Positions 21,896 to 31,017 of a DNA stretch of 64,000 bases are shown here, piece after piece. The notes beneath the pieces were generated by a model. The model was not told the DNA's origin, made no database searches, and was given only the letters and a program-made list of their open reading frames with translations. The stretch covers positions 1 to 64,000 of the forward strand of contig NZ_FNSU01000002.1 of assembly GCF_900105325.1 (NCBI RefSeq). The letters run 5' to 3'. Position numbers and translations under genes: made by a program. Numbering within the stretch: position 1 is the stretch's first letter; every line of letters starts with the position of its first letter. This DNA is from Pseudomonas marginalis (GTDB lineage: Bacteria; Pseudomonadota; Gammaproteobacteria; Pseudomonadales; Pseudomonadaceae).

Positions 21896-22696
21896 TTAAT
21901 TGCTGCCGCCGCTGGTTCGCGTGTAGTTGTAGCCGACCCCGATGGACTTGGTGAACGGGATCAGTTGGTTCATGTAGGTGTCCACGCCCTGGATGCGCTC
22001 GCCGACGTTGGACTTGGGCACGAACACCACATCGCCGCGTTGCAGGCGCACCGGCTTGCGTCCGTTGGCGCCGGTCTTGAGGAGCTGGCTGAAGTCCAGG
22101 AAGTAAGCACGATAGGCGCCCTGGGCATCTTCGCGCAGCAGCGCGACCATGCTCGCGTTGCCCGCCGGGCTGACCCCGCCGGCGCCGACAATCGCCTGCT
22201 CCAGGGTGTTGGCCGTGGCGATCTGCACCGCCGTGGGGTTATTCACCGCACCGCCGACGATCACCGAGTTGCTCGGCGCCTGGTTGATGTTCACCGTCAC
22301 CCGGGGTTCGCGGTAGGTCGCCGCGAGCTCGTGGGTCAACTGGGTGGCCAGCTCCGATGGCTGGCGCCCGGCAACCTGGATCGGCCCCAGGAACGGGTAG
22401 TTGATCTTGCCGTCGGTCTGCACCGTGTACAGCGTCAGCTCGTAGATGGTGCTGACGTTGAACGCCGACAGCGTCGGCATCTCGCCGGCATCGCGGACGA
22501 TGCGCAACTGGTCGCCGATACGGATGCGTTCCACCGCCGGTGGCAGCTGGGCCAGTTGGTCGAGGGCGCGCTTGCCGTCCTCGACGGTCTTGCTGTCCGG
22601 TGGCTCGATACGCGCCGGGGTGTTGCAGGCGGCCAGGGTCAGCATGGCCAGGGCGAGCACGCTTCGCTTCATCAAGGGGGACTTCCTGTGGGTCAT
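21896..22696 (-). CDS. pslD: Polysaccharide export lipoprotein, PslD-like (Wza family)
   Basis: This 266-aa protein has a lipoprotein signal peptide (lipobox LTLAAC, near residue 24). The poly_export domain follows (IRIGDQLRIVRDAGEMP..., YPFLGPIQVAGR, EPRVTVNI) and then a SLBB-like segment. Outer-membrane family members form or gate the export channel. The ATG at 22696 is chosen since GGAGGTG sits 6 bases upstream. The neighbours pslC and pslE are contiguous. Confidence 0.9.
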   Translation of the reverse strand: MTHRKSPLMKRSVLALAMLTLAACNTPARIEPPDSKTVEDGKRALDQLAQLPPAVERIRIGDQLRIVRDAGEMPTLSAFNVSTIYELTLYTVQTDGKINYPFLGPIQVAGRQPSELATQLTHELAATYREPRVTVNINQAPSNSVIVGGAVNNPTAVQIATANTLEQAIVGAGGVSPAGNASMVALLREDAQGAYRAYFLDFSQLLKTGANGRKPVRLQRGDVVFVPKSNVGERIQGVDTYMNQLIPFTKSIGVGYNYTRTSGGSN

Positions 22697-22701
22697 GCTG
22701 C

Positions 22702-23613
22702 TCACCTCCAATAACCGGGAAACATGCTGATGCGCCGCTTGAGGGCGAGCGGCAGGCGGCGTTCAAGATGGCCCAGGCGGTAACCGAGCAGTTTGAACAC
22801 GCTGCGTACCAGCACCTCGGGCACGCGGTGCAAGGCGCCGGCTTTGCGCAGCGCCGCGAGTTCGGCCAGCACATAGCGTTTGCCCTCGCCACCCGCGTCG
22901 CCAAAGGCCTGCTTGATCCACGGCTCGCGGCCGTAGAACACGCCAATGTCGAAGTAGCGGTGAAACTCGTCCATGAGTTTGTAATCGTGGGAGTGATGCA
23001 CCAGCGCGGTGGCGGCGTAGCGCACCTTGTAGCCGTCGAGCAGCATGCGTGCGGCCACAAAGGCGTCTTCGCTGCCGATCACGTCGGCAGGGAAGCCACC
23101 GACGGCCTGCAACACACTGCGCCGGTATACCGAAAACGAGTCGGAGCTGAAGCAGGTCTTGATCCCAAGCTCCGGTGCATCGGCCAGGCTTTTGCTGCGA
23201 CTGTGTTCCGGGTAGTTGAAGTGCCGCGATTGCGCGCCCAGCACGCCCGCATCGGGATGGGGCAATTGCCGCCCGTAGGCGACGCCGTTGAGCGGGTCCT
23301 GCTGCAATTCATCGAGCAGGTTGGCAAAGGTCTCGGGGGTGGCGGGGATGGCGTCCTGGGTCATCACGATCAGTGCGTCGCCACCCACCTGTTCGCTGGC
23401 CCAGCGGCGGGTGCCGCCGTGGTTGAAGTCACGGGCGTCGATCACCTCGACCCGCGCGCCGAACGCTCGAAAGCGCGCCACGGTGTCATCGCTGGAGGCG
23501 CTGTCCACCACCAGCATCTCGTCAGGTTGCAGGGTTTGCATCTTCAGCGCGGGCAGCAGGCGTGCCAGGTGGTTGGAGGCGTTACGGGTGGGGATGATCA
23601 ATGAAGTGCGCAT
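22702..23613 (-). CDS. pslC: Glycosyltransferase (GT2 family), PslC-like
   Basis: The 303-aa GT-A fold family 2 transferase starts with SLIIPTRNAS, followed by LVVDSASSDDT; the donor/metal-binding acidic residues are around IVMTQDA. Length equals PslC (303 aa). It is cytoplasmic or membrane-associated and adds a sugar to the Psl repeat unit. It starts one base after the pslB stop codon. Confidence 0.88.
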   Translation of the reverse strand: MRTSLIIPTRNASNHLARLLPALKMQTLQPDEMLVVDSASSDDTVARFRAFGARVEVIDARDFNHGGTRRWASEQVGGDALIVMTQDAIPATPETFANLLDELQQDPLNGVAYGRQLPHPDAGVLGAQSRHFNYPEHSRSKSLADAPELGIKTCFSSDSFSVYRRSVLQAVGGFPADVIGSEDAFVAARMLLDGYKVRYAATALVHHSHDYKLMDEFHRYFDIGVFYGREPWIKQAFGDAGGEGKRYVLAELAALRKAGALHRVPEVLVRSVFKLLGYRLGHLERRLPLALKRRISMFPGYWR

Positions 23614-23614
23614 G

Positions 23615-25075
23615 TCATTTTTTCGCCTCGGCAGGCGCGCGGCCGTAGATGTCGTCGAAGCGCACGATGTCGTCTTCGCCCAGGTACTCGCCGCTCTGCA
23701 CTTCGATCATCACCAGGTCGATGATGCCGGGGTTGGTCAGCCGGTGTTTGTGCCCGGCGGGAATGTAGGTGGACTCGTTGGCGTTGATCAGGAATTCGCG
23801 GTCGCCATTGGTGATCTGTGCCGCGCCGCTGACCACCACCCAGTGTTCGCTGCGGTGGTGGTGCATCTGCAACGACAGCGAGGCCAGGGGCTTGACCACG
23901 ATGCGCTTGATCTTGAAGCGACTGCTTTCCTCCAGCACGGTGTAGGTGCCCCACGGCCGGGTCACCGTGCGGTGCAGGCTGTACGCCGGATGATTCTGGC
24001 GCTTGAGCTCGGCGACGATGTAGCGCACATCCTGGCTGCGGTGGGCGTCGGCGATCAGCAGCGCGTCGGGGGTGTCGACGATGATCAGGTCGTGCACCCC
24101 AACGGCGCCCAACACGCGCTTGGGCGAGTCGATGTAGCAGTTGTGCACGTCATGCAAAATCGCTTCGCCATTGACCTGGTTGCCATGGGCATCGCTGGGG
24201 GTGAGCTGGCGCAGCGCTTCCCAGGACCCGATGTCGCTCCAGCCAATGTCACAGGGCACCACGGCCACTTGCCGGGACTTTTCCATCAAGGCCACGTCGA
24301 TGGAAATATCCGGCGCACTGCCGAACGCATCCGCATCCAGTTCACGTTGACGCGAGGTTATGTTCTGCAGGCTCTGGCTGTGCTCCAGCGCGGCGCGTGC
24401 GGCCTCCAGCACGTCAGGTGCATGGGTGGCGAGCTCATCCACCAGGGTGCTGGCCTTGAAGCAGAACATGCCGGCGTTCCACAGGTGCTTGCCGCCGTCC
24501 AGATAGGCCTGGGCGGTGGCCAGGTCGGGTTTCTCGACGAAGCGTTTGACCCGGTAGCCCTGGCTCAGCGCCTCGCCTTGCTCGATATAGCCAAAACCGG
24601 TTTCCGCGTGGTCGGGCTGGATGCCGAACGTCACCAGGTAGCCGGCTTCGGCCAGGTCGCGGGCCTGGGTCACGGCCTCGGCGAACGCCACTTCATTGAG
24701 GATCAGGTGGTCGGCGGGCATCACGAGCAACTGTGCGTCGCCGCCGAAATGCTCCTGCACATGCAGGGCCGCCACGGCGATGGCCGCCGCCGTGTTGCGC
24801 CCGAACGGTTCCAGCAGTAGGTCCAGGGGCAGGCGGGCGTTGTTCACTCCGCGGTAGTCATCGAGGGTACGAAACAACAGGTCGCGGTTGGTCACCGTGA
24901 GCACGCTTTCCACGCCGGGCAGTTTGGCCGCGCGCAGGAAGGTTTTTTGCAGCAGGCTCTGACCATCGCGCATGCGCATGAAGGGCTTGGGCATGTTCTG
25001 CCGCGACACCGGCCACAGTCGAGTGCCCGAACCACCGGAAACGATGCAGGGAATTAATCCGTTGAGGGTCTTCAT
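23615..25075 (-). CDS. pslB: Mannose-1-phosphate guanylyltransferase / mannose-6-phosphate isomerase
   Basis: The 486-aa bifunctional type II PMI/GMP makes GDP-mannose, the donor for Psl (and alginate and A-band LPS). The N-terminal nucleotidyltransferase has the GGSGTRLWPVSR signature (residues 14-25). The C-terminal cupin isomerase shows QMHHHRSEHWVV. PslB in P. aeruginosa is 488 aa. The ATG at 25075 overlaps the pslA stop codon (TGATG). Confidence 0.94.
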   Translation of the reverse strand: MKTLNGLIPCIVSGGSGTRLWPVSRQNMPKPFMRMRDGQSLLQKTFLRAAKLPGVESVLTVTNRDLLFRTLDDYRGVNNARLPLDLLLEPFGRNTAAAIAVAALHVQEHFGGDAQLLVMPADHLILNEVAFAEAVTQARDLAEAGYLVTFGIQPDHAETGFGYIEQGEALSQGYRVKRFVEKPDLATAQAYLDGGKHLWNAGMFCFKASTLVDELATHAPDVLEAARAALEHSQSLQNITSRQRELDADAFGSAPDISIDVALMEKSRQVAVVPCDIGWSDIGSWEALRQLTPSDAHGNQVNGEAILHDVHNCYIDSPKRVLGAVGVHDLIIVDTPDALLIADAHRSQDVRYIVAELKRQNHPAYSLHRTVTRPWGTYTVLEESSRFKIKRIVVKPLASLSLQMHHHRSEHWVVVSGAAQITNGDREFLINANESTYIPAGHKHRLTNPGIIDLVMIEVQSGEYLGEDDIVRFDDIYGRAPAEAKK

Positions 25076-26514
25076 CAATAGACTTCCTTGGTGGAAAGGA
25101 CGGCCGGGACCGTCATGAAAACGATGTACAGGTCAAACCACACCGACCACTTGGAGATGTACTCCAGGTCGTACTCGACACGTTTCTGGATCTTGAACAG
25201 GGTGTCGGTCTCACCCCGGTAACCGTTGATCTGCGCCCAGCCGGTGATCCCCGGTTTCACGCGGTGGCGCGAGCTGTACTCGCTCACCGCCACTTCGAAG
25301 GGTATGCCGGCGGCCTTGGTCGCCGTGGCATGGGGGCGCGGGCCGACCATGGACATGTTGCCCAGCAGCACGTTGAACAACTGCGGCAGCTCGTCGATGC
25401 TGGTCTTGCGGATGATGCGCCCCACCCGGGTAATGCGCGGGTCTGCGCGGGTGGTCTGGCGTTCGGCGGTGAAGTCGCTCTGGTCGGTGTACATCGAGCG
25501 GAACTTGAACACGCGGATTTCGTTGTCGTTGTAGCCAAAGCGGTTCTGGCGAAACAGGATCGGCCCTTTGGAGTCGAGCTTGATCGCAATCGCCGTCGCC
25601 ACCATCACAGGGGACAGCGCCACCAGGGCCAGGCTGGCCAGCAGCACGTCCTCCAGGCGCTTGATCACCGGCGACCAGCCACGCAACGGCAATTGCGAGG
25701 TGTTGAACATCAGGATCCCGCCCACGTCGGTGATGCGGCTATGGCCGTAGCGCAGCGCGGCCATGTCGGGCACCAGCATCACGTTCACCGACATCTGCCG
25801 CAGGCGGTTGACCAACCCATGGATGCGCTGCTCGGCGGCCCATGGCAGGCAGATCATCACTTGGTTGACCTGCTCGGCGCGGATGAGTTTTTCCAGCTCA
25901 CGGGTGTTGCCCAGCAGGGGCAGGTTGCTCAATTCCTTGGGGATCCGCTCGGTGCGATCGTCGATAAAGCCGATCAGGCCGGAGCGGATATCACCGTTGC
26001 GTTGCAGGTGGTCGGCGACGTGCATGGCGGTGTCGGTAAAGCCCAGGATCACCGTACGTTGCAGGTATTTGCCCTTGCGCATCAGGCTGCGGTACAGGCG
26101 CAGCATCAGCAGGCGCTCAAGGCAGAACAACCCGAGGCTGGCGAAGTACCAGGCCACCAGGTTACGCGGGGTCAATTGCGGGAAAAACTGCAGGATCTGG
26201 TACATGAACAACAGGATGCAAAACGCCGCCGACCATGCTTTCACCTTGGTTTTCAGGCGCAGTCGGTTGCTGAACAGTTCTTCGGAATAGATGCCCAGGG
26301 CCTGGAACAGAATGATCGTCAGGACCGCGAAAAATACCAGCAGGCCGAGGAAGTGCCCGCGCAGTTCAGGGTCCATCGGGTCGATGAACATCACCAGGAT
26401 CAACGGGGGCAAAATGGCACTCAGGCCATGTATGAACTTGACGAAAACAACAAAGAACTCAACAAAACCGGCGCGCGTTAAAAACAGGCTGTCGACGGAC
26501 GACTTCTCTCGCAT
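25075..26514 (-). CDS. pslA: Undecaprenyl-phosphate sugar phosphotransferase, PslA-like
   Basis: This 479-aa polyisoprenyl-phosphate hexose-1-phosphate transferase starts Psl repeat-unit assembly at the inner membrane. There are four or five N-terminal membrane helices, then a CoA-binding-like Rossmann domain (TVILGFTDTA...), then the bacterial sugar transferase domain (KFRSMYTD, RKTSIDELPQLFNVL, MVGPRPHA). Length agrees with PslA (478 aa). It is the promoter-proximal gene. The Shine-Dalgarno GAGGGATG lies inside an RsmA-type motif (see leader feature). Confidence 0.93.
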   Translation of the reverse strand: MREKSSVDSLFLTRAGFVEFFVVFVKFIHGLSAILPPLILVMFIDPMDPELRGHFLGLLVFFAVLTIILFQALGIYSEELFSNRLRLKTKVKAWSAAFCILLFMYQILQFFPQLTPRNLVAWYFASLGLFCLERLLMLRLYRSLMRKGKYLQRTVILGFTDTAMHVADHLQRNGDIRSGLIGFIDDRTERIPKELSNLPLLGNTRELEKLIRAEQVNQVMICLPWAAEQRIHGLVNRLRQMSVNVMLVPDMAALRYGHSRITDVGGILMFNTSQLPLRGWSPVIKRLEDVLLASLALVALSPVMVATAIAIKLDSKGPILFRQNRFGYNDNEIRVFKFRSMYTDQSDFTAERQTTRADPRITRVGRIIRKTSIDELPQLFNVLLGNMSMVGPRPHATATKAAGIPFEVAVSEYSSRHRVKPGITGWAQINGYRGETDTLFKIQKRVEYDLEYISKWSVWFDLYIVFMTVPAVLSTKEVY

Positions 26515-26515
26515 A

Positions 26516-26557
26516 AAACATCCCTCATTGCACGCCAGAGCTATTGTTTGGATGTTT
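26516..26557 (-). promoter_or_regulatory. pslA leader: RsmA/RsmE site and Shine-Dalgarno-sequestering pairing
   Basis: On the minus strand, TGAGGGATGT (26528-26519) contains the pslA ribosome site and matches 8 of 10 bases of the CsrA/RsmA consensus core ACARGGATGT. AAACATCC (26557-26550) is perfectly complementary to GGATGTTT (26523-26516), with a 26-base loop. It would mask part of the ribosome site and the spacer up to the start codon. P. aeruginosa pslA mRNA is known to be repressed by RsmA through a comparable anti-Shine-Dalgarno structure. The same control is inferred here. Confidence 0.65.
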
Positions 26558-26564
26558 GTTCAAT

Positions 26565-26582
26565 AAAGCAGCGAACTGCTTT
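26565..26582 (-). promoter_or_regulatory. UUCG tetraloop hairpin upstream of pslA
   Basis: AAAGCAG-TTCG-CTGCTTT on the minus strand is a perfect 7-bp stem with the very stable UUCG loop, about 50 bases before the pslA start codon. It is not followed by a U-run, so it looks like an mRNA leader structure rather than a terminator. Confidence 0.6.
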
Positions 26583-26944
26583 AGAGGGCACTTCCAACTA
26601 CGGCTACTCTGGGTAATACGCAACTATCAATTCAAATGCAGCTATCCATTTGAAGGGAATTTGCGGGGGTAGTGACTACAGGAGTGTTCCCTTAATCAAC
26701 TTGTCAATGAATTGACGATGGTGCGGAGGTGGCAGGGCAGACAGGTTTATCAGTGTTTTGTTCGGCATTTTATTGACATTCCTTGTCCGGGTACGCGGTG
26801 ATTGGGTGTGTTTTTGAGTGTAGAAACAAATGCAGGATTTTTCCTGCATAAAGGAAAAACCTTTTTTCAAAGGCGGTAGGAAGGGGGGGCAAAGAGGGGT
26901 TGGCAGGGCGCACGAAGTGCCCTGCCTGCGGGACTTTCGCCAGA
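26583..26944. other. Intergenic region between the psl operon and the TonB receptor gene
   Basis: No convincing gene is seen in this relatively AT-rich stretch. It must hold the psl promoter(s), but no single -35/-10 pair stood out. A palindrome built on GGCAGGGC/GCCCTGCC at 26902-26926 sits 18 bases after the receptor gene stop codon (minus strand). It is the likely end of that transcript, though it lacks a T-run. Confidence 0.5.
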
Positions 26945-29431
26945 TCAGAAGTTGCCTTTCAAACTCACCGTAAAATTTCGCGGCTCGCCATAAAAGTTAC
27001 CCCAGGAGGCTGTACCCACCGTGTTGTAGTAACTTTTGTCGAACAGATTGTTGCCGTTGAGTGCGACGGTCCAAGTGTCGTCGATACGGTACGCCACACG
27101 GGCACTCCAGGTTGCGTAACCGGCCTGTTCGAGCTTGATGGTCTGCACGCGGTAATTGCTGCTCTGGGCGTTGACGCCGGTGCCCACGCTCCATTTCGAC
27201 AGGGCGCCGTCGAGCTGGTAGTCGCCCCACATGCGCAGCATGTGTCGAGGTACGTAGGTGTTGGACGTGCCGCCTTCCAGGGCGGTATCGATGTTCTTCA
27301 GGGACTTGGTCTGGGTGTAGGTGTAGCCGCCGGATACCTGCAGGCGCTCGAGGACTTCACCGCTGATTTCCGCCTCCACGCCCTGGGCGCGCACCTTGCC
27401 GCTGTCGGTGTAGCAATAGCCGTCGGCGGAGGTCGGGCACTGGGCGATGTAATCGGATTCGGCCGCGTTTTTCTCGACGGCGCGGAACAGCGCCAGGGAG
27501 CTGTTCAGGCGCCCGTCGAACCATTCGCCCTTGATACCCAGCTCGTAGTTGTCACCGATCTTCGGCTTGAGCGCGGCGCCATCGAGCGTGGCATAGGAAC
27601 TTTGCGGCTGGAAGATATCCGCGTAGCTGGCGTACACCGACAGGTGCTCGTTGAGGTCGTAGATCAGTGCGGCAAACGGCGTCACTTCACCGGTTTCCCG
27701 GGTGCGGGCATCCTGCAAGGCCCACTCGCCCCAGGCCAGGTTGTTGGACTGGCGACGGTTCTCGTACCAGCTCACGCGGCTGCCTACGATAAACATCAAC
27801 GGCTCGGCCAGGCGCAGGCGCAAGGTGGTGTAGGCGCCGTACTGGGTGGCGGTTTCCTTCACCGTGCCGCCGCGATACATGTTCGGCCAGAAGGTGCTGT
27901 TGGCCGGCTCCGGGAAATGGTGGTCGGGTTGGTAGATGCCCTGGCGCCTGGGCAGGTTCTGGATCGCGTACACATCGTCCTGGGTACCACGGCTGCCATT
28001 GGCACCGAGGATCAGTTCGTGTTCCAGCCCGAAGGCTTCGAACTTGCCGTCCACATAGGCATCGAGGCCGAAGTCCTTGTGGTCGTAGTCCATCAGCGCC
28101 GCATAGGAGTTGGCCGTAGGCGTCGGGTTGCCGTAGGCAATGGTGCCTTCGCTGGCGGCGTATTTGGTGTCTTGCAGGTTGCGGCTGTGCACGGCCGCAA
28201 CCTTGAGTTTCCAGTCATCGTTGAAGGAGTGGGTGAGGTCGGCGAAGAAGGTGGTGCGCCGGCTTTGCCAGTCGTTCCAGGATTGGCCCAGGCAGGTGGA
28301 GCGGCTGAGGTGGGCGCTTTTGCCGTTGGCATAGCGCGGCAGGCCGCCCCAGCACGGTGTGGCGTCGACGTCTTCATGGCTGGCGCCGAAGCCCAGGGTG
28401 GTGTCGGCGCTGAGATCGACATCCAGGGCGCCATAGAAAGCCTGGTCCTGGCGCTTGGAAATATCCATGTAGGAACCGCGATTCTGTTGGCTGATCGCCG
28501 CGCGGCCGCGCACCGTACCGCTGTCATTCAGCGGGCCGCCGGTGTCGACGTCGGCGCGGTAGTTGTCCCAGGTGCCGGCGGACAGCGACAGGCTGGTGGT
28601 GGGCTTGGCCTGGGGCCGCTTGCGCACGAAGTTCACCGCGCCGCTGGCGGTGCCGGCGCCCTTGAGCATGCCGGCCGCGCCCTTGAGCACTTCGACGCGG
28701 TCGTAGATCGCCATGTTCGCGCTGAAGCTGTCGGCCTGCACGTAGTCCTTGCCCATGTCCAGGGGCACGCCGTCGTACTGGTACTGGCCGAGCATCTTGA
28801 AACCACGGGAATAAAAATATTTGCCACCCATGGGCGATTCGTAGGTGGTGATCCCGGGCGTGCGTTCCATCACGTCATCGATGGTGGTGAGGTTCTGGTC
28901 ATCCATCAATTGGCGGGTCATCACACTCACCGATTGCGGCGTTTCCCGCAGGCTGTGTTCGCCCTTGCCGATCGTCACCGCGCCCGTGGTGTAGGCCCCG
29001 GTGCCATCGGTGGTGGCGCCCAACCGCTCACCAGTGACTGTGGTGGCGCCCAGGTTCAGCGCGCCGCTGTCGGCCACTTGCGGCAACAGCAGCCAGGTAC
29101 TGTTGCCCTGGCGCTGGGCTTGCAGGCCCTGGCCACGCAGCAACCGGTCGAGCGCCTGCTCGCGGTCCAGGCGACCACTCAGGCCCGGGCTGGTCTTGCC
29201 GGCGACGCTGGTGGCGTCGTACGACAGGCTGATGCCGGCCTGACGGGCGAACTGGTCCAGTGCCGTGGCCAGGGAACCGGCTGCAATGTTCCAGTCGCGG
29301 GCCTGGGTGTCGCTGGCCGGCGTTTCGGCCCATGCGAACGGCGGCGCGGCGGCGCAGCTCAGGCAGGCGCCGAGCAAGGCGGCGTGCACCGCGTGCTTGA
29401 GGGGGGAACGTGGGGAGGGGAACGCTTGCAT
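26945..29431 (-). CDS. TonB-dependent siderophore receptor with signalling domain
   Basis: This 828-aa outer-membrane transducer starts with a signal peptide ending ...CAAAPPFAWA. The STN signalling domain (about 45-115) follows, then a TonB-box-like LNLGATTVTGE, the plug (RETPQSVSVMTRQLMDDQ, VEVLKGAAGMLKGAG) and a 22-strand barrel ending in a terminal Phe (KGNF). The STN domain implies surface signalling through the adjacent FecR and ECF sigma factor. Plug features resemble hydroxamate-type ferrisiderophore receptors, but the ligand is unknown. The start codon has AGGAG about 13 bases upstream, a little far. Confidence 0.93.
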   Translation of the reverse strand: MQAFPSPRSPLKHAVHAALLGACLSCAAAPPFAWAETPASDTQARDWNIAAGSLATALDQFARQAGISLSYDATSVAGKTSPGLSGRLDREQALDRLLRGQGLQAQRQGNSTWLLLPQVADSGALNLGATTVTGERLGATTDGTGAYTTGAVTIGKGEHSLRETPQSVSVMTRQLMDDQNLTTIDDVMERTPGITTYESPMGGKYFYSRGFKMLGQYQYDGVPLDMGKDYVQADSFSANMAIYDRVEVLKGAAGMLKGAGTASGAVNFVRKRPQAKPTTSLSLSAGTWDNYRADVDTGGPLNDSGTVRGRAAISQQNRGSYMDISKRQDQAFYGALDVDLSADTTLGFGASHEDVDATPCWGGLPRYANGKSAHLSRSTCLGQSWNDWQSRRTTFFADLTHSFNDDWKLKVAAVHSRNLQDTKYAASEGTIAYGNPTPTANSYAALMDYDHKDFGLDAYVDGKFEAFGLEHELILGANGSRGTQDDVYAIQNLPRRQGIYQPDHHFPEPANSTFWPNMYRGGTVKETATQYGAYTTLRLRLAEPLMFIVGSRVSWYENRRQSNNLAWGEWALQDARTRETGEVTPFAALIYDLNEHLSVYASYADIFQPQSSYATLDGAALKPKIGDNYELGIKGEWFDGRLNSSLALFRAVEKNAAESDYIAQCPTSADGYCYTDSGKVRAQGVEAEISGEVLERLQVSGGYTYTQTKSLKNIDTALEGGTSNTYVPRHMLRMWGDYQLDGALSKWSVGTGVNAQSSNYRVQTIKLEQAGYATWSARVAYRIDDTWTVALNGNNLFDKSYYNTVGTASWGNFYGEPRNFTVSLKGNF

Positions 29432-29503
29432 GACCGCGGGATGCTCCTGAAGGAAGTGAACAGAACCGGCCTGTTGATCGGCCTTTCCTTACAGGTCGAG
29501 CGG

Positions 29504-29524
29504 CAATGAGAATTCACCTCATTT
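29504..29524. promoter_or_regulatory. Fur-box-like sequence before the TonB receptor gene
   Basis: CAATGAGAATTCACCTCATTT between the fecR-like gene and the receptor gene has the AATGAGAAT...CATT character of Fur operators and is partly palindromic. It would make the receptor gene iron-regulated in addition to its own sigma factor. This is a similarity judgement by eye. Confidence 0.4.
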
Positions 29525-29537
29525 ATTTTCGAGAATG

Positions 29538-30488
29538 TTAAACGCGGGCGGTGACGGTCACCCAGTAGCGGCTGCGGTAAGTGACATCGAGCTTGAGTGA
29601 GTGCGCTACCAGGCCCAGCACTTGATCGGTGTCGTCCAACTGATAAGTGCCCGACACCCGCAACCCGGCCACCGCTTCGCTGCAGCGCAGCAGGCCGTTG
29701 CGGTAGCGGCCCAGTTCGGCGAGGAAAGCATCCAGGCGCATGTCCCGGGCGCTGATCACGCCTTCGCTCCAGGCCCAAGGGTCCAGGCCATTGGCGACCA
29801 GAGAACGAATGCCACTGCGGTCGAACAGCACCTGTTCGCCGGGGTTGATCACTTGGCGCGCGCCGGCGGCGTGGTTGTCGGCAAACACCGCCACCGTGCC
29901 CTGCTGCACGGCGAGCATGGTGCCTTGGGCGTCTTCGCGCACCAGGAAGCGCGTGCCGAGGGCGCGCAGGTAACCGTCACGGGTCTGTACCCAGAAGGGC
30001 CGCGTGTCGGCACCGGTATTGACCAGTATTTCACCCTGGCGCAACTGCACCAGGCGCCGCTCCTGAGTCAATACCGCGTCGAATGCGCTGGCGCTGTTCA
30101 GTTGGATGCGGCTGCCGTCGTTCAACGCCACCCAACGCCGTTCGCCGGTGGCAGTGCGGTAGTCGGCCATCAAGGCGGGCAGCGGGGTGTAGTCGCGGCC
30201 GAACCAGGTCAGGCCGGCCGTACCGGCCACCAGGCCGAGCAGCTTCAACCCTTCACGGCGGCTGATACGTCGACGCGCCCCGTGCAGGGCGTGGCGGCCG
30301 ACCTGTGCGGGCAGGTGGCTGAACTCATCATTCATCGTCGCCACCCGTTGCCAGACCTGCTGGTGTTCGGCGCTGGTGTGCAGCCAGCGCTCGAACGCAG
30401 CGGTGCTCGCGTCGTCGGCGACGTTGAAGCGCAGCTTGATCATCCACTGGATGGCCTGGTCGACCAGGCGCGGGTCAGAGGTCGGCAT
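29538..30488 (-). CDS. FecR-family anti-sigma regulator
   Basis: The 316-aa protein has an N-terminal FecR/DUF4880 region (PRLVDQAIQWMIKLRFN) that contacts the sigma factor. A predicted membrane segment lies near residues 90-110 (LKLLGLVAGTAGLTWFG). The periplasmic FecR domain follows (TGERRWVALNDGSRIQLNSASAFD, LGTRFLVR). It relays occupancy of the STN-containing receptor encoded next to the ECF sigma factor. The ATG at 30488 overlaps the sigma gene by 14 bp; a longer upstream reading would lie mostly inside it. Confidence 0.9.
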   Translation of the reverse strand: MPTSDPRLVDQAIQWMIKLRFNVADDASTAAFERWLHTSAEHQQVWQRVATMNDEFSHLPAQVGRHALHGARRRISRREGLKLLGLVAGTAGLTWFGRDYTPLPALMADYRTATGERRWVALNDGSRIQLNSASAFDAVLTQERRLVQLRQGEILVNTGADTRPFWVQTRDGYLRALGTRFLVREDAQGTMLAVQQGTVAVFADNHAAGARQVINPGEQVLFDRSGIRSLVANGLDPWAWSEGVISARDMRLDAFLAELGRYRNGLLRCSEAVAGLRVSGTYQLDDTDQVLGLVAHSLKLDVTYRSRYWVTVTARV

Positions 30489-30990
30489 AGCGCAACCGAT
30501 AGCAGGCGTGCAGCGCCTTGGACAGGTCACGCTCCACCGTAGCCTTGGACACCCCGAGGCGCAGGGCGATCTGCGCACAGGTCAGGCCGTCCAGTTGCGC
30601 CAACAGGAATGCTTCACGCACCCGCGGCTTGAGCTGGTCGAGCAGGCGGTCGATGCGTTCCAGACTGTCGAGAATCAGCAGGCGGGTTTCTTCCGACGGC
30701 ACGTCGGCCTGGGGGAAATGCGCAAGGCTTTCGAGGTAGGCGCGCTCCAGTTCGCGGCGCCGGTACTGGTCGATCATCAAGCTGCGGGCGATGCTGCTCA
30801 GGTACGCGCGCGGCTGCAGTACGGCCTGCTGTTTGCGTGCGTTGAGCAGGCGCACAAAGGTTTCCTGCGCCAGGTCGGCGGCACGTTCACGGCAACCGGT
30901 GCGCCGGCTCAACCAGCCGCGCAGCCAGGAGTGATGGGTGTGGTAAAGCTGGCCGATAGCGGCATGGTCCAGTGGGTGATCGCTCGACAT
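30475..30990 (-). CDS. ECF sigma factor, FecI type
   Basis: This 171-aa sigma-70 family ECF factor has region 2 (ERAADLAQETFVRLLN, PRAYLSSIARSLMIDQYRR) and region 4 (QLKPRVREAFLLAQLDGLTCAQIALRLGVSKATVERDL). It should direct RNA polymerase to the downstream receptor gene when the FecR partner is triggered. The ATG at 30990 is preferred because AGG lies 6-7 bases upstream; an ATG two codons earlier abuts it. Confidence 0.9.
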   Translation of the reverse strand: MSSDHPLDHAAIGQLYHTHHSWLRGWLSRRTGCRERAADLAQETFVRLLNARKQQAVLQPRAYLSSIARSLMIDQYRRRELERAYLESLAHFPQADVPSEETRLLILDSLERIDRLLDQLKPRVREAFLLAQLDGLTCAQIALRLGVSKATVERDLSKALHACYRLRYADL

Positions 30991-31017
30991 GGGCATCCTG
31001 GCGCAGCAGTCTTAATT

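Noticed and set aside
26676..26870. 64-codon minus-strand frame in the psl upstream region
   Set aside because: Amino acid make-up (many Lys, His, Pro, Thr without pattern) and absence of a ribosome site suggest chance in AT-rich intergenic DNA.
26900..29509. 869-codon open frame on the plus strand opposite the TonB receptor
   Set aside because: The product is a low-complexity Val/Gly/Ala-rich sequence, a typical antisense shadow; the receptor on the minus strand has complete family motifs.
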